Source of the DNA: Pseudomonas sp. ATCC 13867
GTDB lineage: Bacteria > Pseudomonadota > Gammaproteobacteria > Pseudomonadales > Pseudomonadaceae
Assembly: GCF_000349845.1 (NCBI RefSeq)
Contig: NC_020829.1
Coordinates: 1,674,001-1,738,000, forward strand
DNA length: 64,000 bases
Direction: 5' to 3'
Below the pieces are notes generated by a model. It worked only from the letters and a program-made list of their open reading frames with translations. It had not been told where the DNA came from and made no database searches. A program made the translations under genes and the position numbers. Of the stretch, positions 57,045 to 64,000 are shown in pieces; within the stretch, counting starts at the first letter, position 1, and every line of letters starts with the position of its first letter.

Positions 57045-58319
57045 TCAGAAGCGATAGGTCATCTGTGCGGTCAGGCCGTGAGCGCTGTTGTCGTACTTGG
57101 CGCTGTAGGCCGGCTGCAGGGCGCTGCCTTCCAGGTTGACGCTAGCGGTGTCTTCCCACAGGTAGGCGTAGGCCATGTCGACGGTCAGGTCCGGGGTCGG
57201 CGACCAGCCGGCACCGAAGGTGACGATCTGGCGATCGCCCACCGGGATGCGCACGCTGCGGTAGTCGTTGTCGGTCGGCGACGGGTCGTAGGCGTAACCG
57301 GCACGCAGTACCCACTCCTGGTTCAACTGGTAGGAGGCGCCTACCGAGGCGGACCAGGTGTCATGCCACTTCAGGTCTTCGCCGATGGTGCCGAAGCCGA
57401 GGGCCTGACCCAGCGCCGGTACGCCGCTGTTTTCCACTTCGATCTTTTCCAGGCGGCTCCAGCGGGTCCATACCGCGCCGATGTAGCCAGTCCACTGGTC
57501 GTTGAACTTGTGGGTGATGGAGGTATCCACCGACTCCGGCAGGGTGATGTCCAGCTTGGCGTCGTAGGAGCCGTTCAGGCCCAGGGCGCCGGGGGCGTTC
57601 TTGACCTTGGTGCGGCCGTCCAGGTGATAGTCGACCTTGGAGTGGTAGGTCAGGCCCCAGGCGGTGTCGTCGGTCACGTCGACCAGTACGCCGATGTTGT
57701 AGCCCACCGCGGTGTCGTCACCCTTGATGTCGATGTGGGTGTCGCCCTGGCCGCCGGCCAGGCCGTTGGTGGCCAGGTCGTTCTTCAGCTGGCCGTCGAT
57801 ACGGTTGATGGTCGGGCCGAAACCGACGGAAACCTTATCGTTGACCTTGTAGGCGATGGTCGGCTGCAGGGTGATGACCTGGACCTTGCTGTAGGAACCG
57901 TGGTAGCTGCCCTGGAAGCCGTTCTCATAGTCGTTGATGATGCCGTAGGGGACGTACATGCCGAAGCCGAAGGTGAAGTCCTCGTTGATCGGCGTGGAGA
58001 TGTAGCCGAACGGCACGGCGGCCAGGGGCACGGAATCGCCCTTGTTGGAGCCCGGATGCGGGCTGTTGGCCTGGCTGATGTCGTCCTTGGCATCGACAAT
58101 GGCGAGACCGCCGCTGATTTCGGTGCGCTTGAGTTTGGACAGACCGGCCGGGTTGCCGTAAATGGTGCTGGCGTCGAGCGCGGAGGAAGCGCGGCCTGCG
58201 TAGGCAGTACCGGCGCCGCTGGCGCTCTGCTCGTTGATAGCGATGCCGTTGGCCAGGGCCTGGGCAGAGGCGGCGCTAATGGTCAGTGCGAGCGTGGTCT
58301 TGAGCCATGTTGTTTTCAT
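57045..58319 (-). CDS. fadL: FadL/OmpP1-family outer-membrane transporter
   Basis: A 424-residue outer-membrane beta-barrel for uptake of long-chain fatty acids or other hydrophobic compounds. The signal peptide ends near residue 23 (AQALA). The family N-terminal hatch NGIAINEQSASGAGTAYAGRA and YGNPAGLSKL (NPA motif) are clear, and the protein ends in MTYRF, the barrel-assembly signal. AGGAG lies 11 bases before the ATG. The position matches P. aeruginosa PA1288 (from memory). Confidence 0.92.
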   Translation of the reverse strand: MKTTWLKTTLALTISAASAQALANGIAINEQSASGAGTAYAGRASSALDASTIYGNPAGLSKLKRTEISGGLAIVDAKDDISQANSPHPGSNKGDSVPLAAVPFGYISTPINEDFTFGFGMYVPYGIINDYENGFQGSYHGSYSKVQVITLQPTIAYKVNDKVSVGFGPTINRIDGQLKNDLATNGLAGGQGDTHIDIKGDDTAVGYNIGVLVDVTDDTAWGLTYHSKVDYHLDGRTKVKNAPGALGLNGSYDAKLDITLPESVDTSITHKFNDQWTGYIGAVWTRWSRLEKIEVENSGVPALGQALGFGTIGEDLKWHDTWSASVGASYQLNQEWVLRAGYAYDPSPTDNDYRSVRIPVGDRQIVTFGAGWSPTPDLTVDMAYAYLWEDTASVNLEGSALQPAYSAKYDNSAHGLTAQMTYRF

Positions 58320-58504
58320 TGTAAGAGCAACTCCTGTGTTTATCGGCGCGCAAGCTACCAAGATTCCCAGGTCTTGGGTAGTCTCTGGAAAGCGCTCTAC
58401 CTTGGGCTTCAACGCTCAAACGAGCGTTCTATCGGTATCGTTACCGTTCGTCGCTGTATGTAAAAAACCTGACCGTTTGGTCATTCAGGGACTGCCGGCT
58501 CCGC

Positions 58505-58984
58505 TCAGGCCACCTGGCTGAGACTGCCAACGTAGTTGTGCCAGGCGTCGACGAAATCGTGCAGGCGTCCGTGGGGGTGGAAGACCCGGCGCCAGACCCG
58601 GGCCAGGCCCAGGGGATCGTCGGCGTGGGGCAGGGGGATGCGCTCGGCCTCGACCATCATCCAGGCGATGGCGGTGCTGTAGCGCAGGTTCACCGTGAGT
58701 TCCAGGTGCGGCGCGTCGAGGAAGGCGTGCTGACTGGCCAGCCCGCGAACCCGGCTAGCCAACTCCGGGTCGCAGGCCAGATAGCAGTCCCAGAGGCTCT
58801 GGTGACGGCTTTCACCGATGCGGTACAGCCCGTGGCCATGACTGTCGCCCAGCGCACTCCCCAGCGCCGATTGACAGGCCGCTGCCCCCAGCAGCAGCGC
58901 TTCCGCCGCGACACTATGCCGCTCCAGATACAGCAGGGTAGGGCGAATCACATAGTGGCACAGGTCGTTGGCGGCAATTCCCAT
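58505..58984 (-). CDS. Lysozyme/transglycosylase-like hypothetical protein
   Basis: A 159-residue soluble protein without signal peptide. I do not recognise a named family, but its layout resembles phage-type lysozyme or transglycosylase-like domains: LLLGAAACQSALGSALGD, then GLYRIGESRHQSLWDCYLACDPELA and ARVWRRVFHPHGRLHDFVDAW. In such domains the first block normally has a catalytic Glu (AAxES); here it is Gln38. It may therefore be a binding or structural derivative. GAGGACGTC precedes the ATG. It is co-directional with fadL, which lies downstream. Confidence 0.6.
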   Translation of the reverse strand: MGIAANDLCHYVIRPTLLYLERHSVAAEALLLGAAACQSALGSALGDSHGHGLYRIGESRHQSLWDCYLACDPELASRVRGLASQHAFLDAPHLELTVNLRYSTAIAWMMVEAERIPLPHADDPLGLARVWRRVFHPHGRLHDFVDAWHNYVGSLSQVA

Positions 58985-59165
58985 GACGTCCTCGTCCTCG
59001 GTGACCGGCGGGGCGGGGCGACTTGGCAGCTTCGAGTGATTTTCCTGGCCCCGCCGGAAGCGGACTTAGCCGCTCGATTTGAAGTGTAGTGCGATAATTA
59101 TGCTGTAAAGGCCTGTTTTTAAATTGTTTTGATGGTGCAGGAATAATCCATATTCCCTCCGGAAA

Positions 59166-59819
59166 TTAGATACTGGGCGGCAATTCGGGCATGGCCTCGA
59201 GTTTTTCCTCGGCCTCTTCGTGCCCCTGGTCCGCCGCGCGCTGGTACCACAGACGGGCCTGCGCGGGGTTCTTCGCCACCCCCCGACCCTTGGCGTAGCC
59301 CTCGGCCACGGCGAACTGGGCATCCACGTCGCCCTGCTCGGCCGACTTCCTGTACAGCGCGAAGGCCCGCTTGTCGCTGCGGGTCACCCCGGTGCCGTTC
59401 TCGTACATGATCGCCAGGTTGTACTCGGCGTCCTTGTCGTTCTGGTCGACGGCCTTCTGGTACCAGTACACGGCCTTCTCCGCGCTCTGCTCCACGCCGT
59501 CGCCGCTGTCATAGGCGTTGCCCAGGTTGTACTGGGCGCAGGCGTGTCCCTGTTCGGCGGCCTTCTGGTACCAGTACGCGGCCTGCTCGTAGCTCTGCTC
59601 GAACTCGTCGCTGCCGGAGTCGTATTCCAGGCCGAGGCTGTACTGGGCGGTGGCGTGGCCGGCGTTGGCCGCCGTCACCAGTTCGTCGCCGTACAGGTCG
59701 GACCACTGGTCCGTGATGGAACAGGGTGTGGCCTCCAGGGTGGCAGCCTGGATCGGGGTGGCGGCCCACAGGCACAGCAGGGCGCTGGCGAGCAGGGTGT
59801 GGCGGAGACGGGTGGGCAT
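59166..59819 (-). CDS. Secreted Sel1-repeat protein
   Basis: A 217-residue protein. The signal peptide is about residues 1-25 (ASALLCLWAATPIQA). Four Sel1-like repeats of about 36 residues follow (YSLGLEYDSGSD, YNLGNAYDSGDGV, YNLAIMYENGTGV, FAVAEGYAKGRGV), each with a YWYQKAAEQG-type helix. Such solenoids bind partner proteins in the periplasm. AGGAGTGATCCC precedes the ATG. It is downstream of the sulfurtransferase gene; no partner can be named. Confidence 0.88.
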   Translation of the reverse strand: MPTRLRHTLLASALLCLWAATPIQAATLEATPCSITDQWSDLYGDELVTAANAGHATAQYSLGLEYDSGSDEFEQSYEQAAYWYQKAAEQGHACAQYNLGNAYDSGDGVEQSAEKAVYWYQKAVDQNDKDAEYNLAIMYENGTGVTRSDKRAFALYRKSAEQGDVDAQFAVAEGYAKGRGVAKNPAQARLWYQRAADQGHEEAEEKLEAMPELPPSI

Positions 59820-59931
59820 GGGATCACTCCTTTGAAAATGGGCATGAGTCTGACGCATGCCCGGGTACCTATCCATCGGAACACAAGCGCCCGGCATGAC
59901 GTGTATTCCGTTTTCGCTGCGGGACGACTGA

Positions 59932-60786
59932 TCAGTCGCCCTTGGCCACCGGGCGCCTGGCATCGGTGATCCATTCGCTCCAGGAGCCGGCGTACAGGCG
60001 CCCCAGCGGATAGCCGGCCAGGCTCATGGCGAACAGGTTGTGGCAGGCGGTGACGCCGGAGCCGCAATAGGCCACCAGGTCTTGCGCCGGGCGGCCGCGC
60101 AGCAGGCTGGCGAAGCGCTGGTGCAAGTGCTCCGGGCGCAGGAAGCGGCCGTCGCTGCCGAGGTTGTCGGTGAACGCCGCGCACTGGGCGCCGGGGATGT
60201 GGCCGGCGACCGGGTCTATGGGTTCCACTTCGCCACGGAAGCGCGGCAGCCCGCGGGCGTCCACCAGTGGCAGGTCGGGTTCGCCCAGGCGCGCGCCGAG
60301 AGCCGTGGCGTCGATCAGCAGGCTGTTGTCCGGCTTGCCCTGGAAGTCGCCGGGGCGCACGGGCGTCTCGGCGGTGGTCAGGCGCAGGCCGGCGGCGTGC
60401 CAGGCGGCAAGGCCGCCGTCGAGCAGGTAGACACCCTCGCGCTTGCCCAGCCACAGCAGCAGCCACCAGGCGCGGGCGGCGAAGGCGCCGGGGCCGTCGT
60501 CGTACAGCACTACTTCGCTTTCCGTCTCCAGGCCCCAGGCGCGCAGGCGTTCCAGCAACTGTTGCGGATCGGGCAGCGGGTGGCGGCCGGTCACGCCGGG
60601 AACGACAGGTGCGGAAAGGTCCTTGTTGAGGTCGGCGAAGTGGGCCCCGGGAATATGGTTTTCCTGGTAGCTGCGGGCCCCGTAGCCGGGATCGTCGAGG
60701 GAGAAACGGCAGTCGAGCAGGACCAGATTCGGGTCATCGAGGCGGGCGGCCAGTTGCTCGGGCATGAGCAGGCGGGCGTAGGTCAT
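59932..60786 (-). CDS. sseA: Two-domain rhodanese, 3-mercaptopyruvate sulfurtransferase type
   Basis: A 284-residue protein with an inactive N-terminal rhodanese domain (Asp96 where Cys would be, in VVLYDDGPG) and an active C-terminal one with Cys241 in CGSGVTACHN. The CGSGVT loop is typical of 3-mercaptopyruvate sulfurtransferases, rather than CRxGxR of thiosulfate rhodaneses. It moves sulfur from mercaptopyruvate to thiols or cyanide. It is divergent from the acyltransferase gene. Confidence 0.88.
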   Translation of the reverse strand: MTYARLLMPEQLAARLDDPNLVLLDCRFSLDDPGYGARSYQENHIPGAHFADLNKDLSAPVVPGVTGRHPLPDPQQLLERLRAWGLETESEVVLYDDGPGAFAARAWWLLLWLGKREGVYLLDGGLAAWHAAGLRLTTAETPVRPGDFQGKPDNSLLIDATALGARLGEPDLPLVDARGLPRFRGEVEPIDPVAGHIPGAQCAAFTDNLGSDGRFLRPEHLHQRFASLLRGRPAQDLVAYCGSGVTACHNLFAMSLAGYPLGRLYAGSWSEWITDARRPVAKGD

Positions 60787-60873
60787 GGGCGCATTCCTGT
60801 GTCGTGACGGGGCTTGGGCGCATCATAAGGCTTGTATCGCGAACAAGTTACTCTCGGTGGGGAATTGGCGAAA

Positions 60874-61668
60874 ATGCTCAATCTGCAATCGGCGCCGCGC
60901 AAGGCCGGCCCGCTGCGCGTCGCCCTGGTGGGGCTGGCGACCGTCCTGATCACCCTGGGCTACAGCGTCCGTGTGTTGGCGCTCGGCGCCATCGGCCGGC
61001 TGCGTCGCGGCAAGGTCGACGGTTTCACCCGCGACTGGTCGGGGAGTCTGCTGCGCCTGACCGGTGCGCGCCTGAGCCGCCACGGCGAAGTACCGGACTT
61101 CGGCGACGGCCGCCGCTACATGATCCTTTGCACCCACTCCAGCTTTTACGATATCCCGGCGATCTTCGTGACCATGCCCGGCTCGATCCGCATGCTGGCG
61201 AAGAAGGAACTGTTCGCGGTGCCGATCTGGGGCGCGGCGATGCGCGCGGCGGAGTTCCCGTCCATCGACCGGCACAACCGCCACCAGGCCATGGCCGACC
61301 TGGCCAAGGCGCGGGAAATGATGGAGAGCGGCATCGTGCTCTGGGCCGCACCCGAGGGCACGCGCTCCAAGGATGGCAAGCTGCAGCCGTTCAAGAAAGG
61401 CTGCTTCCGCCTGGCCCAGCAGACCGACGCGATCATCGTTCCGGTGGCTATCCGTGGCATCCAGCAACTGCTGCCGGCGGGCGGCCTCAAGCTGAACCTC
61501 GGCATGCCGGTGGAGGTGCATGTCGGCGCGCCCATCGACTCCACCCGGTTCACTGAACATGGCGTCGATGCGCTGATGGGGGAGGTGCGCGAGCGTATGC
61601 TGGAGCTGCTGGAACCCGCCGCCGTGCCCGCACCGGCGCCTGCCCTGAAGGAGCAGACGCCGGCCTGA
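60874..61668 (+). CDS. Lysophospholipid (1-acylglycerol-3-phosphate type) acyltransferase
   Basis: A 264-residue PlsC-family membrane acyltransferase. An N-terminal span is at about 15-38. The catalytic HX4D is His88-Asp93 (THSSFYDIP), the second block is PSIDRHNR and the third is APEGTRSKDGKLQPFKKG. It probably acylates lysophosphatidic acid or a lysolipid; the exact acceptor is unknown. The start MLNLQSAPRK is chosen, with GGGGAA at a long distance; a TTG three codons earlier is possible. The C-terminus is Ala/Pro-rich. Confidence 0.86.
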   Translation: MLNLQSAPRKAGPLRVALVGLATVLITLGYSVRVLALGAIGRLRRGKVDGFTRDWSGSLLRLTGARLSRHGEVPDFGDGRRYMILCTHSSFYDIPAIFVTMPGSIRMLAKKELFAVPIWGAAMRAAEFPSIDRHNRHQAMADLAKAREMMESGIVLWAAPEGTRSKDGKLQPFKKGCFRLAQQTDAIIVPVAIRGIQQLLPAGGLKLNLGMPVEVHVGAPIDSTRFTEHGVDALMGEVRERMLELLEPAAVPAPAPALKEQTPA

Positions 61669-61691
61669 AGCGTCCTGGGAGCCGGCGCCTT

Positions 61692-62753
61692 TCAGTGGAT
61701 TGGCAGCCGGCCGATGCGGTCGTTCTCCAGGCTGCCCAGGTAGAGCACGCCGTTCACCGGTTTGGCCGAAGTCACCATGCGCAGGTGCTGGCCGCTGGTG
61801 TCATGCAGGCTGCGCACGATCTCGCCTTTCTCGTTCACCTGGATCACCAGGCCGTAGGGCACCGGCTTGGGTAGCACGGCGCGCGGCAGTTTGGTCAATT
61901 GGCGCTTGAGCCAGGGCATCTGCTGGATCAGGTCGGCGTCGGCCTTGCGCGGCGAGGGCAGGGCCACCCAGAAGGTGCCGCTGCGGTCACTGGCGAGGTT
62001 GTCCGGCAGGCCCGGCAGGTTGTCGATGAACACGTCATGCTGCCCGGCCTTCTCACCCTTGAGCCAGTAGCGGGTGATGCGGTAGCGGTAGGTCTCGTTG
62101 ACCAGCACGAAGTCCTCGTTTTGCGACAGCGCCACGCCGTTGGCGAAGTACAGGTCCTTGAGCAGCGTCTCGGTCTTGCCGGTGGCCGGGTCGTAGCGCA
62201 GCAGGCGGCCGTGAGGGCGGGCTTCGAGTAGGTCGAGGATGTAGTCGGGCTGGTGGAAGCGGCTGGACGCGTCGCTGAAATAGATGCGGCCGTCGCTGGC
62301 GATGTCCAGGTCGTCGGTGAAGGCGAAGGGAATGCCGTCGGCCGAATCGGTCAGCACGCGGATCTTGCCCTGCGGGTCGACCTCCAGCAGGCCCTTCCAG
62401 GCGTCGGCGACGATCAGCTTGCCGCTCTTGTCGAACGCCAGGCCCAGCGGGCGGCCGCCGGTTTCGACGAAGGTTTCGGCCTTGCCGTCGGCGCCGATAC
62501 GCACGATGCGCCCGTCATCCAGTCCGGCGAAAACCCGGCCCTGGCTGTCCACGGCGGTGTCTTCGGGGCCGACGATCTGGCCCTGGGCGAGCAGTTCGGC
62601 TTTCATCAGCGTGTCGTTGGGTTCCATCACGCCGGTCATCGGCGGCGCCTTGGGCGGCGTCCAGGCCAACGGATCGATGGGGCTGGGCGTGAGCGCCAGG
62701 TAGACCGCGAGGGCTACGACCAGCAGAACGACCAGTCCGAGAAGCTTTTTCAT
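61692..62753 (-). CDS. SMP-30/strictosidine-synthase-like beta-propeller protein
   Basis: A 353-residue protein with an N-terminal membrane anchor or signal (residues 4-22) and a six-bladed beta-propeller. The motifs GPEDTAVDSQGRVFAGLDDGRI, RPLGLAFDKSGKLIVADAW, LYFANGVALSQNEDFVLVNET and DNLPGLPDNLASDRSGTFWVAL are those of the strictosidine-synthase/APMAP branch. Relatives have lactonase or arylesterase activity with calcium. Substrate unknown; periplasmic location inferred. It is convergent with the acyltransferase gene and divergent from rnd. Confidence 0.82.
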   Translation of the reverse strand: MKKLLGLVVLLVVALAVYLALTPSPIDPLAWTPPKAPPMTGVMEPNDTLMKAELLAQGQIVGPEDTAVDSQGRVFAGLDDGRIVRIGADGKAETFVETGGRPLGLAFDKSGKLIVADAWKGLLEVDPQGKIRVLTDSADGIPFAFTDDLDIASDGRIYFSDASSRFHQPDYILDLLEARPHGRLLRYDPATGKTETLLKDLYFANGVALSQNEDFVLVNETYRYRITRYWLKGEKAGQHDVFIDNLPGLPDNLASDRSGTFWVALPSPRKADADLIQQMPWLKRQLTKLPRAVLPKPVPYGLVIQVNEKGEIVRSLHDTSGQHLRMVTSAKPVNGVLYLGSLENDRIGRLPIH

Positions 62754-62893
62754 GCGCAAGCTGCCTTCTTGTTGTCGTGGGCGGGGCAAAGCGTAGAGAT
62801 TGCCATGCAGTTGTCACAGACCGATGGCCGAGTGGAATGCTCGCACATCATGCATCTCTATATACTGCGCGCACCGAAACGAAGGAGATGTTC

Positions 62894-64000
62894 GTGACCG
62901 CTCTCGATATTCAGTGGATTCGCGACGATGCCAGCCTCGAGCGCAAGTGCCGGGACTGGAAAGAACTGCCGTACCTCGCGCTCGATACCGAGTTCATGCG
63001 TGTCGATACCTTCTATCCCGAAGCCGGTCTGGTGCAGGTGGGCGATGGCAGCGGCGTGTGGCTGATCGACCCGCTGCTGATCCGCGACTGGTCGCCGTTC
63101 GCAGCCGTGCTGGAGTCGCCGCTGGTGGTCAAGGTATTCCATGCCTGCGGCGAGGACCTGGAAGTCTTCCAGCGCCTGACCGGCAGCCTGCCGCAGCCGC
63201 TGTTCGACACCCAGTTGGCCGCCGCCTACCTGGGCATGCCGCACTCGATGGGCTATTCGAAGCTGGTGCTGGAGATCCTCGGGATCGACCTGCCCAAGGA
63301 CGAGACCCGCTCCGACTGGCTGCAGCGCCCGCTGACCGACATGCAGGTGCGCTACGCCGCCGAGGACGTGCAGCACCTGGCCGAGGTCTACGTGAAGCTG
63401 GCGCCGCGCCTGAGCGACGAGAAGCTGCAGTGGCTGCTGGCCGATGGCACCGACCTGACCAACAACCAGAGTCGCGTCAGCGACCCGCAGGAGGCCTACC
63501 TCGACGTCAAGCTGGCGTGGAAGCTCAATCGCCTGCAACTGGCCGTGCTGCGCGAGCTGTGCGTCTGGCGCGAGGAGCAGGCGCGGTTGCGCAACAAGCC
63601 GCGTAACCATGTGCTGCGCGAGCACACCCTGTGGCCGCTGGCGCGTTTCCAGCCGGCCGACAAGGTCGCCCTGGCGCGTATCGACGACATGCACCCGCGC
63701 ACCGTGCGCCAGGATGGCGACACCCTGATCGCGCTGATCGCCCACGCGGCGAGGCTGCCGGAAGCCGTTCATCCCGAGACGCTGCCCGAGCCGCTGCCGC
63801 GCGAGGTTACGCCGGTACTGAAGAAGTTGCGCGAAGTCGGCCAGAAAGAGGCCGAGCGCCTGAACATGGCCCCCGAGCTGATGCTGCGCAAGAAGGTACT
63901 CGAGGCGCTGCTCAAGACCGGCTGGCCGAACGGCCCCTACCAACTGCCCGAGTCGCTGCAGGGTTGGCGCCGCGAACTGATGGGCCAGGCCTTGCTGGAC
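62894..64000 (+). CDS. rnd: Ribonuclease D, 3' end beyond window
   Basis: 369 codons are visible, close to the full length of about 375. The DEDD exonuclease domain has LALDTEFMRVDTFYP (Asp-x-Glu), VKVFHACGEDLEVF and YAAEDVQHLAEVY; the HRDC domains follow, with LAVLRELCVWREEQARLRNKPRN. It trims the 3' ends of tRNA precursors. The GTG start has AAGGAG six bases upstream; the ATG two codons earlier abuts that site. It lies at the right-hand edge of the window. Confidence 0.95.
   Translation, partial: MTALDIQWIRDDASLERKCRDWKELPYLALDTEFMRVDTFYPEAGLVQVGDGSGVWLIDPLLIRDWSPFAAVLESPLVVKVFHACGEDLEVFQRLTGSLPQPLFDTQLAAAYLGMPHSMGYSKLVLEILGIDLPKDETRSDWLQRPLTDMQVRYAAEDVQHLAEVYVKLAPRLSDEKLQWLLADGTDLTNNQSRVSDPQEAYLDVKLAWKLNRLQLAVLRELCVWREEQARLRNKPRNHVLREHTLWPLARFQPADKVALARIDDMHPRTVRQDGDTLIALIAHAARLPEAVHPETLPEPLPREVTPVLKKLREVGQKEAERLNMAPELMLRKKVLEALLKTGWPNGPYQLPESLQGWRRELMGQALLD

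Noticed and set aside
56880..58463. 527-codon open frame antisense to fadL
   Set aside because: Overlaps the REP region, a terminator and the whole of fadL; Val/Gly-rich antisense composition.

Overview
The window is about 64 kb of high-GC chromosome from a gamma-proteobacterium. Gene content and order point to the genus Pseudomonas, close to the P. aeruginosa group (nitroreducens/citronellolis/knackmussii-like). The main clues are rpoS followed by rsmZ and fdxA, mutS-cinA-recA-recX, mprF with its alanyl-phosphatidylglycerol hydrolase, ldhA-gacS-pirRS-like-cysM-rlmD-relA-mazG, and fadL...rnd. From memory of PAO1, the window is a mosaic of syntenic blocks: PA3630-PA3603 without the potABCD-like genes, then PA3398-PA3397, then PA0914-PA0937 without the siderophore receptor pirA, then PA1288-PA1294. 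Several junctions carry REP/REPIN repeats. I see no prophage, insertion sequence, integrase or CRISPR array.

Layout. 1-4 kb: the end of a YeeE/YedE transporter gene, then a glutathione-dependent formaldehyde detoxification unit (gfnR divergent from adhC-fghA, with a clear palindromic operator). 4-9 kb: the overlapping run ispF-truD-surE-pcm, then nlpD-rpoS. 9.1-9.5 kb: the small RNA rsmZ with an exact GacA upstream activating site. 9.5-14.7 kb: fdxA, mutS, cinA, LexA-controlled recA, and recX. 14.7-20.6 kb: a LOG-family protein, a beta-CASP metallo-beta-lactamase-fold protein divergent from a phosphoketolase-like enzyme behind a probable Anr promoter, and a small secreted protein with a DUF3820 partner. 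20.8-27.7 kb: tapT, a DMT exporter, erdR, dgkA, finR/fpr, a VOC/monooxygenase divergent pair, and trmO. 28-37.4 kb: DUF2784, DUF1456, rimO, kup, cytochrome b561 and the mprF-acvB-like lipid aminoacylation pair. 37.5-37.8 kb: two tandem initiator tRNAs. 37.9-53.6 kb: a secreted tyrosine phosphatase fused to an autotransporter barrel, dinB, a META lipoprotein with a zinc-ribbon partner, ldhA, gacS, a pirRS-like two-component pair, cysM, rlmD, relA and mazG. 53.7-64 kb: lpxO, DUF2058, a thioredoxin-like/DUF2024/Rof operon divergent from a cysteine-rich MarR regulator, fadL, a lysozyme-like hypothetical, a Sel1 protein, a sulfurtransferase, an acyltransferase, an SMP-30-like protein and rnd (cut by the window end).

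How it fits together. The window holds both ends of the Gac/Rsm cascade (gacS at the top, rsmZ at the output) together with rpoS and relA, so much of the stationary-phase and stringent-response control lies here. Most other genes are housekeeping. The least explained parts are the phosphatase-autotransporter fusion, the Cys-rich MarR/thioredoxin/DUF2024/Rof unit, the atypical phosphoketolase with its Anr-type promoter, the lysozyme-like protein lacking the expected catalytic Glu, and the VOC/ABM pair around a palindromic AT-rich control region. All functional names come from reading protein sequence; no database search was run.
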